The position numbers and the translations under genes are program-made. A DNA stretch of 58,653 nucleotides from Muribaculaceae bacterium (lineage in GTDB: Bacteria; Bacteroidota; Bacteroidia; Bacteroidales; Muribaculaceae). The stretch lies in assembly GCA_017964485.1 (NCBI GenBank), contig JAGCRW010000100.1:1-58653 (forward strand). The letters run 5' to 3'. The notes under the pieces are model-generated. The model made no database searches, was not told where the DNA came from, and saw only the letters and a program-made list of their open reading frames with translations. Below are positions 41,772 to 50,316 of this stretch, piece after piece. The first letter of the stretch is position 1. Every line of letters begins with the position of its first letter.

Positions 41772-42362
41772 TTATTGAATGCGCTTGCGGTACATATAGC
41801 AGTAGTAAGGCTGATTGGGAGTGCTGAATCGCTCAACTAGCTCCTCGTGCACTCTCTCGTAGCCATGGTTGTCGAAGTATTGCCAGCTGCAGGTGCTGTC
41901 GGTGATGTGGTAAGTCCACTGCACGCCACGTTCGATTAGCATCTGCATGAGTTTCTCTTGGAGTGCTTTGGCGTAACCGCGTTTGTTGCTTACCAGGAAC
42001 GAGAACTTGGCGCTATTTTCGCCCATGAGATTCAGCAAGTCGCGCTCGGTGCGCAGCAGATAAGATGTGGCCTCAAGCACATATTTGCGCTCCTCGTCGT
42101 CTTTGTCAGCCAAAAAATCCTCAACCCATTGCTCCGAAACATTGACACCGTCTTTCATGCGAGCGAAAGCTACTGCCTGCATAGTCCCGTCATCATCACA
42201 GGCTTGAAGCGCAAGTTGTGGGTCGAAGAACATGTTGAGCACCACTTCCCGCAAAAAATAGGTGTTGTGCTCTATGCCGTGTGCAATATCATTATCCCAC
42301 ATCTTGGCAAGCATCGCCACCACGATGTCGATATTGGCCATATCAAAGGGCTTGATGAGCAT
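41772..42362 (-). CDS. GNAT-like acetyltransferase
   Basis: 196 residues with a GNAT-like pattern: an N-terminal LIKPFDMANIDIVVAMLAKM, a central block FSFLVSNKRGYAKALQEKLM in the acetyl-CoA-binding position, and a C-terminal YFDNHGYERVHEELV typical of the last GNAT strands. The acetyl-CoA P-loop Q/RxxGxG/A is imperfect (NKRGYA). Substrate unknown. It is first of the GNAT-kinase-regulator-LUD run, with an 11-base gap to the kinase. Confidence 0.7.
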   Translation of the reverse strand: MLIKPFDMANIDIVVAMLAKMWDNDIAHGIEHNTYFLREVVLNMFFDPQLALQACDDDGTMQAVAFARMKDGVNVSEQWVEDFLADKDDEERKYVLEATSYLLRTERDLLNLMGENSAKFSFLVSNKRGYAKALQEKLMQMLIERGVQWTYHITDSTCSWQYFDNHGYERVHEELVERFSTPNQPYYCYMYRKRIQ

Positions 42363-42453
42363 AAGTTTTAAGTGTCAAGTAGGGACGAGACCTCTCTTGT
42401 CCGTTTGTGTCAAACGCAATTGTGCATTATGAATTGTGCATTATGCATTAATC
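42362..42453. repeat. family B and family C repeats side by side
   Basis: AAGTTTTAAGTGTCAAGTAG and GGACGAGACC (family B, to about 42402), then CAATTGTGCATTATGAATTG and TGCATTATGCATTA (family C, 42417-42451). They fill the whole 89-base gap between ddl and the GNAT gene. Confidence 0.65.
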
Positions 42454-43462
42454 AAAACTGGTTCTCAACAATATCGGTAAGCACGTCGCGCATCTCTAGG
42501 CCTGCGGCGCGCACTTGTTGAGGGATGAAACTGGTGGCTGTCATGCCAGGTGTGGTGTTCACCTCTAGCATGTTGATGCAGTCGCTGCCATCCTCATTCT
42601 TGGTGACAATGTAGTCAACGCGGATAATGCCGTTGCAGTGTAGGATGTCGTAGATGCGGCTCGTCTCGGCCTGCAAGGCGGCGGTAAGTTCTGGACTGAT
42701 ACGTGCGGGGGTAATTTCTTCTACTTGGCCGTTGTACTTGGCGTCGTAGTCGAAGAACTCATTGTCGGTAACCACTTCGGTAACAGGGAATACCACGCTC
42801 TTGGTCTTGGTCTTGTAGCAACCTACTGTGACCTCGATGCCGTCGAGGAAACGTTCTACCATCACTTGATTGAACTGCTTGAAGGCGTTTTTGATGGCTG
42901 GCGCGAGTTGACTCTTGTTTTTAACCTTTGTCACACCAAAACTGGAGCCGTCATCGGTAGGCTTCACAAAGCAGGGCATGCCGAGCTCGCGCTCGATATC
43001 GTCCTCGGTGATATTGCGCTCCACATCCTTGAGCAGCAAGATGCTGTCGGCAACGGTAACGCCAAAGGGCCGCATGTAGTTGTTGAGCATATATTTGTTG
43101 AATGTCAGCGACTCAACAAGCACGTTGCAGGTGGAGTAGGGCAGTTTAATGAGGTCGAAGTAGCCTTGCAGAATGCCATTCTCGCCTGGGGTGCCATGGA
43201 TAGTGATGTAAGCATAGTCGAAGGTAGTGTTCTCGCCTTTCTTGTCTTTGTGCTTAAACGAGAAATCATTCTTGTCGATGGGTGCTATGCTGCCGTCATG
43301 CAGATTCACATGCCAGTCGTTGCCTCTTATCACTACTATATACACGTTGTAAAGGTCACGGTCGAACCAACTGTATAGACCTTGCGCCGAGCGCAGTGAC
43401 ACCTCATGCTCCGACGAGTCGCCACCACACACGATAGCAATATTTCGCTTTGTTTTCTTCAT
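42452..43462 (-). CDS. ddl: D-alanine--D-alanine ligase
   Basis: 336 residues from the ATG at 43462 (MKKTKRNIAIVCGGDSSEHE); the longer frame starts in AT-rich leader. ATP-grasp features are VCGGDSSEHEVSLRSA, YITIHGTPGENG, CFVKPTDDGSSFGVTKV, and EVNTTPGMTATSFIPQQ near the end. It makes the D-Ala-D-Ala dipeptide for peptidoglycan. The usual HGxxGEDG is HGTPGENG here, as in many Bacteroidetes ligases. A reverse-strand -7 box TAACTTTG lies at 43506-43499. Confidence 0.94.
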   Translation of the reverse strand: MKKTKRNIAIVCGGDSSEHEVSLRSAQGLYSWFDRDLYNVYIVVIRGNDWHVNLHDGSIAPIDKNDFSFKHKDKKGENTTFDYAYITIHGTPGENGILQGYFDLIKLPYSTCNVLVESLTFNKYMLNNYMRPFGVTVADSILLLKDVERNITEDDIERELGMPCFVKPTDDGSSFGVTKVKNKSQLAPAIKNAFKQFNQVMVERFLDGIEVTVGCYKTKTKSVVFPVTEVVTDNEFFDYDAKYNGQVEEITPARISPELTAALQAETSRIYDILHCNGIIRVDYIVTKNEDGSDCINMLEVNTTPGMTATSFIPQQVRAAGLEMRDVLTDIVENQF

Positions 43463-43498
43463 TTCAGTTTTTGTGTTATAGGTTTTAAATATTAGGTG

Positions 43499-43506
43499 CA
43501 AAGTTA
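43499..43506 (-). promoter_or_regulatory. -7 box of ddl
   Basis: Reverse-strand TAACTTTG followed by CA, 36 bases upstream of the chosen ATG. It falls inside the longer open frame, supporting the shorter start. Confidence 0.5.
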
Positions 43507-43603
43507 CTATGATACCGTTTATTTACCAAATTTTTATACTCAAATCGGTGATAAAACCATAATTGCAAGGTTGTCGTTTTTCTGGGAGCTGGTTTTTAGG
43601 GTA

Positions 43604-43611
43604 TAATTTTG
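43604..43611 (+). promoter_or_regulatory. -7 box of the VWA gene
   Basis: TAATTTTG followed by TGG, 55 bases before the ATG at 43667. Confidence 0.5.
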
Positions 43612-43666
43612 TGGTGTAAAAAGCAATCAACCACATTTTTTATTCATTTTAAAAACAAATTAAATT

Positions 43667-44374
43667 ATGGAAACCAACAACACAAATGAGACAATGAACC
43701 GCGCCCGTGTTTACAACGTGATTATCCTTGACAAGAGTGGGTCGATGACGAGCATCGCCAAGCAGGCCGTAGATGGCGTGAATGAGAGCATCGCAGCTAT
43801 CAAGCGCAGCCAGGAGGAGCACCCCGAGCAAGACAATGTGCTCACGCTGGTGGCATTCTGCGGCTGTGAGATCAAGAAAATCTACGAGCAATGCCCCATT
43901 GGTGAGGTGAAGCCCATCACCCCTCAAGACTATCACCCCTGCTGCATGACGCCGCTCTACGACGCCATTGGCAACACCATCACAGCCGTGCATCGACTGA
44001 TGGAGAACGAGAAGAATGCTATCGCCAGCGTTACTATCATAACCGACGGTTATGAGAATGCCTCTAGGGAGTTTACCCACAAGGCAATCAAGAGCCTTAT
44101 TGAGGCCTACAAGAGCGAAGGATGGCTCTTTGCTTATATAGGTGCTGATCACGATGTTGAGTCAGTAGCTTTTGGGCTGTCCATTGACAACAATATTAGA
44201 TTTGAGAAAACCAAAGAGGGCACTCGCCATATGTTCAGCAAGTTTCAAGAGTGTCTAGGCGATTATGTAGGTGAAGTGACGTCAATGATGCTTGATGAAG
44301 ACCTTGACGAAGAGGTGAAAAAAGAAAAACTTCGTAAGAGTTCTATGAGTTTCTTCAGTAGAAGAAAAGATTAA
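43667..44374 (+). CDS. von Willebrand factor type A domain protein
   Basis: 235 residues. A single VWA domain carries a complete MIDAS: DKSGSM (Asp22, Ser24, Ser26), the Thr in CMTPLYDAIG and the Asp in IITDGYENAS. There is no signal peptide or membrane helix, so it is cytosolic. A charged C-terminal tail (DEDLDEEVKKEKLRK) ends SFFSRRKD. VWA proteins of this stand-alone type often assist AAA+ ATPases or act in stress (TerY-like) modules, but no such partner is next to it. It is followed after 82 bases by an uncharacterised gene on the same strand. Confidence 0.9.
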   Translation: METNNTNETMNRARVYNVIILDKSGSMTSIAKQAVDGVNESIAAIKRSQEEHPEQDNVLTLVAFCGCEIKKIYEQCPIGEVKPITPQDYHPCCMTPLYDAIGNTITAVHRLMENEKNAIASVTIITDGYENASREFTHKAIKSLIEAYKSEGWLFAYIGADHDVESVAFGLSIDNNIRFEKTKEGTRHMFSKFQECLGDYVGEVTSMMLDEDLDEEVKKEKLRKSSMSFFSRRKD

Positions 44375-44388
44375 CCTGAAGGTGTGAC

Positions 44389-44423
44389 AAGTGTGTCATG
44401 TGCAGCAAAATGGCACACTTTTT
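44389..44423 (+). terminator. hairpin with T tract between the VWA gene and its neighbour
   Basis: AAGTGTG pairs with CACACTT (with an inner TGTGC/GCACA alternative), followed by TTT. It may be a partial terminator that lowers expression of the second gene. Confidence 0.45.
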
Positions 44424-44456
44424 GCTATTTCTTTATTGTTATAAAACTTTACAACT

Positions 44457-45623
44457 ATGCCTATTACCATTAAAGAAATCAAAAAAATAAATACTGAACT
44501 GAGGTATGGCGTGATATATCTTGCCATGCCGTTAGAAAAATTTAGTGATAACTTAGGTTTTGATTGCAAGCGGCTCATAAACTCGCCAGAAATAATGTCA
44601 TGGCTTAGAGCCAAGACAGGCTTTGATATCGAGATTATAGATATGCCTGCTATTGAAATTCCCACCCTCATAGCCAGGCGCATCAATGTGGGCAATGCTG
44701 GCAAAGATGCCTTGCTGCAAATGCCACTCAGCAGTGAGTCAATGGATGAAATTCAGCGTTTTGCCGAGTGTGCTATTGATGTGGTGAGCATTGATGAGGG
44801 TGATAAAGTGCTGCCACCTAAAGTCTTGAATGAGCTGGTGCGTTCTAGGTATTGCGATTTCCATCAGAGCATTGACCAAAGCGTGTTGATAGGTCGTGAG
44901 GCAGATTTCAACCTAGAAGCGCGGTGGCAAGAAAGGTCAGATTACAAGGAAAAGAAAAGCGAAGATGCTATTGAATTTGATACTGATTATGCCGAAAATG
45001 ATGATCTTGACTATTGCCGAAGAACTTCGGAGCCATCAACCGAGATTGAGGAGGAGGTACAAATTCTTAATATTGAGCAGGAGCGAGAGCAGGCACTGAA
45101 AGCTATCCAGGCGCAGATTATTGACTATGTGACAAAGTATCATGACGACCCGTCGCAACTCATCAATGTTCTGCTCGAGGGAAAAATTGTGATTGGTGGC
45201 AAAGATGAGCTTAGCCCCCTCGTAGTAAATAACGACGTAAAGATTGTGCTGCCTTACTATAACGAGGTGGAAGTGAAGATGCCTGCTATGTGTCGTGCCA
45301 TCTATATCCTCTTCCTGAAGCACCCCGAAGGCATAGCGCTGCGTGACATAGGTGACTATCGTGCCGACCTTGAGAACATCTACTCGATGGTGATGCCCGG
45401 GCGTAGCGAGGAAAAGGCAAAAGAGGCCATCGACAATCTGCTCGATCCTATGAGCAACACTCTCAACGAGTATCTCTCAAAGATTAAGCGATGCTTCAAG
45501 TCGTGCATCATCGATGAGAAACTGGCAAGCAACTACATTATAACCGGCAAGCGCGGAGAGCCTTACCGCATCACCCTCGACCCATCGCTCATCACCTTGC
45601 CCCGAGCTGTGATAGAAGAATGA
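44457..45623 (+). CDS. uncharacterised two-part protein next to the VWA gene
   Basis: 388 residues, no signal or membrane helix. Residues 1-155 form an alpha/beta region of unknown fold (ELRYGVIYLAMPLEKFSDNL). An acidic linker follows (about 160-205, EFDTDYAENDDLDY). The C-terminal part (about 215-385) has AIYILFLKHPEGIALRDIGD, DNLLDPMSNTLNEYLSKIKR and ASNYIITGKRGEPYRITL. I recall similar C-terminal regions in other uncharacterised Bacteroidales proteins; it resembles a winged-helix-like output module, but this is not certain. It may be an effector or regulator working with the VWA protein. Confidence 0.8.
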   Translation: MPITIKEIKKINTELRYGVIYLAMPLEKFSDNLGFDCKRLINSPEIMSWLRAKTGFDIEIIDMPAIEIPTLIARRINVGNAGKDALLQMPLSSESMDEIQRFAECAIDVVSIDEGDKVLPPKVLNELVRSRYCDFHQSIDQSVLIGREADFNLEARWQERSDYKEKKSEDAIEFDTDYAENDDLDYCRRTSEPSTEIEEEVQILNIEQEREQALKAIQAQIIDYVTKYHDDPSQLINVLLEGKIVIGGKDELSPLVVNNDVKIVLPYYNEVEVKMPAMCRAIYILFLKHPEGIALRDIGDYRADLENIYSMVMPGRSEEKAKEAIDNLLDPMSNTLNEYLSKIKRCFKSCIIDEKLASNYIITGKRGEPYRITLDPSLITLPRAVIEE

Positions 45624-45664
45624 GAATGTAAGTTCATGTGTTTAGAGGTTATTTCCAGAAACCT

Positions 45665-46204
45665 TTAAAATAGGGAGGGTTTCATAGCATTGAAAAAGTG
45701 CCACATCACGATAGCGGCAGAACAGGCGATGTTCAAGGAGTGCTTAGTGCCGAATTGAGGGATTTCGATGCAGCATTCGCTGACATCAACTACAGCTTGA
45801 CTCACGCCTTTAACCTCGTTGCCGAAAACGAGGGCATATTTCTCGCCTGGCTCAATAGGAAAATTCTCAAGGCTGACGCTGCCGTGAACCTGTTCGATGG
45901 CACAAATTTTGAAGCCTTGCTCTCGCAGTTGCTCAACAGCCTCGAGGGCTGTTTTGTGATAAGTCCATTCTACCGAGTCCTCAGCGCCGAGGGCAGTTTT
46001 GTGAATCTCGTGACTTGGCGGCTTGCCAGTAATGCCGCATAAGGCTATTTGCTCAATGACAAAGGCGTCGGCAGTGCGGAACACACTGCCCACATTCATC
46101 TCGCTGCGCACATCGTCGAGCACCACTGCCACCGGTATTTTCTCCACCTGCTTAAATTCCTCGGTGCTCACCCGATGCAGATCAAGCATTGATTTCTTTT
46201 GCAT
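45665..46204 (-). CDS. TrmH/SpoU-family RNA 2'-O-methyltransferase
   Basis: 179 residues. The SPOUT knot motifs are clear: motif 1 NVGSVFRTADAFVIEQI, motif 2 LVFGNEVKGVSQAVVD and motif 3 IEIPQFGTKHSLNIACSAAI. It methylates ribose in tRNA or rRNA using SAM. The short form without an N-terminal RNA-binding domain makes the exact target unclear. It is separated by only 2 bases from the small gene upstream. Confidence 0.92.
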   Translation of the reverse strand: MQKKSMLDLHRVSTEEFKQVEKIPVAVVLDDVRSEMNVGSVFRTADAFVIEQIALCGITGKPPSHEIHKTALGAEDSVEWTYHKTALEAVEQLREQGFKICAIEQVHGSVSLENFPIEPGEKYALVFGNEVKGVSQAVVDVSECCIEIPQFGTKHSLNIACSAAIVMWHFFNAMKPSLF

Positions 46205-46206
46205 AG

Positions 46207-46434
46207 TCAGTTTTTTGTTGAGATTATCACTTTTGCCCAGTCGCCAGAGTTGTGGTCAATGATGCCGAAGAAGTCGGGCTCATCGACTATTTCAGTATCG
46301 TGGCAGCCAAGAAACTGCGCTTTGATTATCTCCTTCAGGCTCTCGAATTTCTCCTGAGCCTCGCCCTCATTCGAGAAACGATAATCATCGCGCCCGTCCT
46401 CACTCTCGCTATAATATTGAAAAGAAACGATCAT
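46207..46434 (-). CDS. small acidic hypothetical protein
   Basis: 75 residues from the ATG at 46434 (MIVSFQYYSESEDG); the longer frame begins inside a family C repeat and is less likely. It is acidic, with predicted alpha/beta structure (EGEAQEKFESLKEIIKAQ, DWAKVIIS at the end). No family recognised. It is between the BASS transporter gene and the methyltransferase gene, 2 bases from the latter, so cotranslation is likely. Confidence 0.6.
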   Translation of the reverse strand: MIVSFQYYSESEDGRDDYRFSNEGEAQEKFESLKEIIKAQFLGCHDTEIVDEPDFFGIIDHNSGDWAKVIISTKN

Positions 46435-46441
46435 AACTAAA

Positions 46442-46470
46442 GATTGTGCATTGTGCATTATGAATTATGC
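46442..46470. repeat. family C repeat supplying a stop codon
   Basis: GATTGTGCATTGTGCATTAT followed by GAATTATGC. On the reverse strand it encodes the final His-Asn-Ser and stop of the BASS transporter gene (stop at 46458-46460). Confidence 0.6.
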
Positions 46471-47420
46471 TTTTGTTTTTCATGATGCCAAATCTCTAGG
46501 CTATTGAAGGCATTCTGCCACAGGATGTAGAAACCTAGTCCCACAGCGGCTAGCGGATGTAGCCAAGCGCTTGATATCCAAATGGCAAAGGCGGTGTTCT
46601 TTTGGCCCATCGCCTGCCCCATCTCGGTAGTGGCATGAAAGTAGCGGCCCACGTAACGTCCCATGGAAAACTGCACAAAGGTTATGGCAAGGCTGGTAAG
46701 CGCAACCACTACAATAAACCACACCGTTGTGCCAGAGTTCATGATGTTGCGCATTGTGGCACCCGAAATCACCAATAGCAGCACTCCCCACAGGTAGAAC
46801 GACAAGTCTTTGTTGCTGATGATAAGGCTGTGCAAGCGGGGTGCGAAGTGCTTGACTAAATAAGCAAGTGCCATTGGGGCTAGCAACACAGTGCACACAC
46901 GCTCCAGCAACGCAAGGAATGCGTCCCAGAAGGGCATATCTATGCTCTCGTCAACGAGCGGGAACACTGCAGGAATCAACACCGCCGCGAGAAAGTTGCT
47001 CAGCAGCATGAATGTTGTCATCTTCTCAAGGTCGCCGTCGAGTTTGGCGGTTACCACTGGGGCGGCCGTGGCGCAAGGACATATCACGCAGCAAATTATG
47101 CATTCCATCAGCACCAGTTCGTTGCCTTTGGCGTTGTAGTGCACGATAAGCACCGTGCTCAGTATCACCAGCACAAGTTGCATGGCAAGAATCACAAAAT
47201 GCCACCAACAGGGGCGCATGCGATGAAAGTCGGCGCGGCAGAAGGTAACAAACAGAATCACAAACAAAATCCACGGCAGGATAAAGTCAAAGAAACTGTT
47301 GAACACCCTCGACGCCTCATCAAGCGCAGGAGTGAAATAAAAAATGAAATAGACCAATATGCCAGTCGTCATCGACACTGGCAACGTCCACTCTTTCAAT
47401 ATTTTGACAAGTTTGTTCAT
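46458..47420 (-). CDS. BASS-family (bile acid:Na+ symporter-like) transporter
   Basis: 320 residues with about ten hydrophobic segments. The layout fits the bile acid/sodium symporter superfamily, including the discontinuous-helix region CVICPCATAAPVVTAKLDGD and MGQKNTAFAIWISSAWLHP in the second repeat. Substrates in the superfamily range from bile acids to organic anions and arsenite; none can be chosen here. The last residues come from a family C repeat, so the native C-terminus may have been changed. Confidence 0.82.
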   Translation of the reverse strand: MNKLVKILKEWTLPVSMTTGILVYFIFYFTPALDEASRVFNSFFDFILPWILFVILFVTFCRADFHRMRPCWWHFVILAMQLVLVILSTVLIVHYNAKGNELVLMECIICCVICPCATAAPVVTAKLDGDLEKMTTFMLLSNFLAAVLIPAVFPLVDESIDMPFWDAFLALLERVCTVLLAPMALAYLVKHFAPRLHSLIISNKDLSFYLWGVLLLVISGATMRNIMNSGTTVWFIVVVALTSLAITFVQFSMGRYVGRYFHATTEMGQAMGQKNTAFAIWISSAWLHPLAAVGLGFYILWQNAFNSLEIWHHEKQKHNS

Positions 47421-47546
47421 TTGTCATTAGTCCCTATGGGCTATCGGCAATGCACCCTAAAAACTATGCAAAAGTAGTCATTCCCGCCCATTTTGGCAAG
47501 ATAATTATCTCTAATTGTTAGTAATTTAGTAATTCATTTGAAAATC

Positions 47547-49427
47547 TTAGCGGGAGGTTAGACTTTGGATGTAATGGTAAAGTTTGCGGTAGAATGGATG
47601 CTTTGTCATGGTGTTGCTGTCGCCCATGATAAAGAGTTTCATGCGTGCGCGGGTGATGGCGACGTTCATGCGTCGCAAGTCACGCAGGAAGCCTATCTGG
47701 CCATCTTCGTTGTTGCGCACTAGGCTGATGACGATGATGTCGCGCTCCTGACCCTGGAAACCGTCGACGGTGTTGACCGAAATAAGTTGGCGCAAAGGCT
47801 TGAAATAGGCGCTTTTGCGTAACAGTCGCCGCAGATATTGCACTTGTGCGCGATAGGGAGAGATGATGCCTACGTCAAGGCGTTCATCAAGCACCCGCTG
47901 ACGCCCTAATCGCTCGAAATATTGCTGCAAAGTGTCGATTGTGAGTCGTGCCTCAGCGCGGTTGATGCGTCCGTAGGTCTCCCCAACCAGTTCCTCATGC
48001 GCCTCCAGTCCCAAGTCGGCAGTATCTACCCATGTAATTGGCGTGTCGAGGTCAAGGATGCTGCGGTATTTCACTTCGGGGGCGCTCTCCACCTGACTGC
48101 CGTAGAACCAGTCGCTCGAAAAGCGCATGATGTCATCGTTCATGCGGTATTGCACCTTGAGCAGCGTTACCACCTGCGGGTTGGTCTGCACGATGCGCTC
48201 CATCAAGGTTTTGGCGAGACCGCCTTTTATCGCTTCCAAACACTTGATGGTGGGAGGCAACTGACAGTGGTCGCCAGCAAATATCACACGTCCCGCTTTG
48301 CGGATGGCTATCCAGCACGCTGCCTCGAGCGCCTGAGCTGCCTCGTCGATAAAGAGGGTGGCAAACTTCATTCCTTCCAACACCCGGCTTGCGCTGCCTG
48401 CGAGGGTGCAGGAGATGACTCGCGCGCTGTTGAAGAGTTCGTTGTTGATACGCAGTTCAAGTTCGGTCTCTCGGCTTTTGAGGCGGTCGAGTTTCTGATG
48501 ATAGCTGTCGCTGCCACGCCGCTTAGCGCTGCGTAGTTCGCGTATTGCCTTGCGTATCGCCCATAGTTGTGGATAGTCGGGATGAGCCTCAAAGCGACGC
48601 TCATAGGTGAAACCCAGCATCTTGTCGTTTACTTTGGTGGGATTGCCAATGCGCAGCACCTCAACGCCACGATCCACTAGCCGCTCGCTAATCCAATCGA
48701 CAGCCATATTGCTTTGAGCGCACACCAGCACCTGGTTCTCGCGCCGCAAAGTCTCATAGATGGCCTCAACAAGCGTGGTGGTCTTGCCAGTACCTGGTGG
48801 GCCGTGCACAATCGCCACATCCTTGGCGAGCAGCACCTCGTTGACTGCGTGTTCCTGAGTGGGGTTGAGCCACGGGAAACGGATAGGGGCAAAGGTGAAC
48901 TTCTCGGTCTTGCCACGGTTGTAGAACAAGTCGCGCAGCTGAGCGAGGCGGCTGCCCTTTGCCTTTGTCACGCGGTCAATGGCTTGGAGCATAAGTTGGT
49001 AGGTGTGTTCGTCAAACGATAACTGCACTCCCACCCGCTCGCGGCCCTGCAACTCGGCAACGGCATTACCATCGGGCACTACAATCACCATGCGGTTTTC
49101 CTGGGCATAGCTCACCGTGCCAGCAAACTTGAAATAGCTGATATTGTCGTTGCCGTCAACATGGAAAAACATCACTTGGCGGCCATATTCGAAGTTGTGC
49201 TCAATGTCGGTATCCTCATTGCGGCTCACCTCCACAACCAGTTGGTTGAGTGAGTTGTAGTAGCTGCGTCCCACGGCTATAGGCCACCAGCAGTCGCCAC
49301 GCTTTACCTTGCGCCCAAGCCCAACGGTCTCGGTCTGCCGCTGAAACTCGTTGCGCTCGGCGTCGCGCTCCGCCACCAGCAACGCCCGTTGCTTCTGCAA
49401 TTCCAATATAGGTGATACCGACTGCAT
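47547..49427 (-). CDS. IGHMBP2/SMUBP-2-like superfamily 1 helicase
   Basis: 626 residues. It has a beta-barrel N-terminal region with a conserved start (LQKQRALLVAERDAERNEF), Walker A in VHGPPGTGKTTTLVEAI near residue 205, Walker B FIDEAAQALE, GDHCQLPPTI, and the late motifs ISPYRAQVQYL, NTVDGFQGQERDIIVISLVR and MNVAITRARMKLFI. This is the UPF1-like 1B family with 5'-3' helicase activity on DNA or RNA. It is a single gene, divergent from the SDR. Confidence 0.92.
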   Translation of the reverse strand: MQSVSPILELQKQRALLVAERDAERNEFQRQTETVGLGRKVKRGDCWWPIAVGRSYYNSLNQLVVEVSRNEDTDIEHNFEYGRQVMFFHVDGNDNISYFKFAGTVSYAQENRMVIVVPDGNAVAELQGRERVGVQLSFDEHTYQLMLQAIDRVTKAKGSRLAQLRDLFYNRGKTEKFTFAPIRFPWLNPTQEHAVNEVLLAKDVAIVHGPPGTGKTTTLVEAIYETLRRENQVLVCAQSNMAVDWISERLVDRGVEVLRIGNPTKVNDKMLGFTYERRFEAHPDYPQLWAIRKAIRELRSAKRRGSDSYHQKLDRLKSRETELELRINNELFNSARVISCTLAGSASRVLEGMKFATLFIDEAAQALEAACWIAIRKAGRVIFAGDHCQLPPTIKCLEAIKGGLAKTLMERIVQTNPQVVTLLKVQYRMNDDIMRFSSDWFYGSQVESAPEVKYRSILDLDTPITWVDTADLGLEAHEELVGETYGRINRAEARLTIDTLQQYFERLGRQRVLDERLDVGIISPYRAQVQYLRRLLRKSAYFKPLRQLISVNTVDGFQGQERDIIVISLVRNNEDGQIGFLRDLRRMNVAITRARMKLFIMGDSNTMTKHPFYRKLYHYIQSLTSR

Positions 49428-49453
49428 TTATTGTATATTTCTAAAAAACAGAG

Positions 49454-49461
49454 CAAAGTTA
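49454..49461 (-). promoter_or_regulatory. -7 box of the helicase gene
   Basis: Reverse-strand TAACTTTG followed by C, 27 bases before the ATG at 49427. Confidence 0.5.
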
Positions 49462-49483
49462 ACTATTTCTTGATAATTATTAT

Positions 49484-49491
49484 TATTTTTG
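49484..49491 (+). promoter_or_regulatory. -7 box of the SDR gene
   Basis: TATTTTTG followed by CA, 25 bases before the ATG at 49516. It excludes the earlier in-frame start at 49489. Confidence 0.5.
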
Positions 49492-49515
49492 CAAAAGAAT
49501 AAACACGTCATCTTT

Positions 49516-50241
49516 ATGAAAAAAGCGATAGTAATAGGTGCCTCATCGGGACTGGGGAATGAGGTGGCGCGGCTTCTGCTGGAGCAGGGGTGGACGCTCG
49601 GCGTGGCGGCACGGAGAGTGGAGTCACTTGAACTGTTGCGCGAACTGGCGCCTGAAAGAGTGCAGATACAAGCCCTTGATGTCACTAGCTATGATGCCAC
49701 AGCGGCTCTCAACGAGCTGATTGCAAAGGTGGGAGGCATGGACCTACTGTTCTATGCCGCAGGTATCGGCAAACAGAATATGGACTTGGAGCCTGACATC
49801 GAACTCAACACCGTGACCACCAACGGCCTTGGCTTTACCCGCATGATTGGTGCTGCTTACCGATATATGGCTATTCACGGTGGTGGACACATCGCAGCCA
49901 TCAGCAGCATAGCCGGCACGAAAGGTCTAGGCGCCGCGCCGTCCTATTCGGCGACCAAAGCCTTCCAAGCTACTTATCTGCAAGCCCTGGAGCAGCAAGC
50001 CAATATGCGCAAGTTGAACATTCGTTTCACCGACCTGCGGCCAGGCTTTGTCGCTACTCCATTGCTGGGAGATAATCCAAAATATCCTATGCTACTCGAG
50101 ACCAAGAAAGTGGCGCGAGAGATGGTAAAGGCGATTAACAGCGGCAAACATGTGTGGGTAATCGATTGGCGTTGGCGCATAACCACAGCCCTCTGGCGCC
50201 GAATCCCAAAATGCATCTGGCGAAGGCTGAAAATAAAGTAA
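49516..50241 (+). CDS. short-chain dehydrogenase/reductase
   Basis: 241 residues from the ATG at 49516. The cofactor motif is VIGASSGLGNEVARLL, with AAGIGKQN (NNAG position), the catalytic Ser in AAISSIAGTKG and Tyr-Lys in SYSATKAF. The sequence AARRVE after strand 2 suggests NADPH preference. A basic C-terminal helix (WRWRITTALWRRIPKCIWRR) may touch the membrane. Substrate unknown. Confidence 0.9.
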   Translation: MKKAIVIGASSGLGNEVARLLLEQGWTLGVAARRVESLELLRELAPERVQIQALDVTSYDATAALNELIAKVGGMDLLFYAAGIGKQNMDLEPDIELNTVTTNGLGFTRMIGAAYRYMAIHGGGHIAAISSIAGTKGLGAAPSYSATKAFQATYLQALEQQANMRKLNIRFTDLRPGFVATPLLGDNPKYPMLLETKKVAREMVKAINSGKHVWVIDWRWRITTALWRRIPKCIWRRLKIK

Positions 50242-50263
50242 CGATCAAGAAAATTGGCCACTG

Positions 50264-50284
50264 GTAACTGACTACTGATAACTA
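50264..50284 (+). repeat. family A repeat before the RNase H gene
   Basis: GGTAACTGACTACTGATAACT, a degenerate copy just upstream of a -7 box, the same arrangement as before metG. Confidence 0.5.
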
Positions 50285-50289
50285 TTTAC

Positions 50290-50297
50290 TATCTTTG
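50290..50297 (+). promoter_or_regulatory. -7 box of the RNase H gene
   Basis: TATCTTTG followed by TA, 20 bases before the ATG at 50317. Confidence 0.55.
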
Positions 50298-50316
50298 TAG
50301 TGAAAAACTGAGAAAT

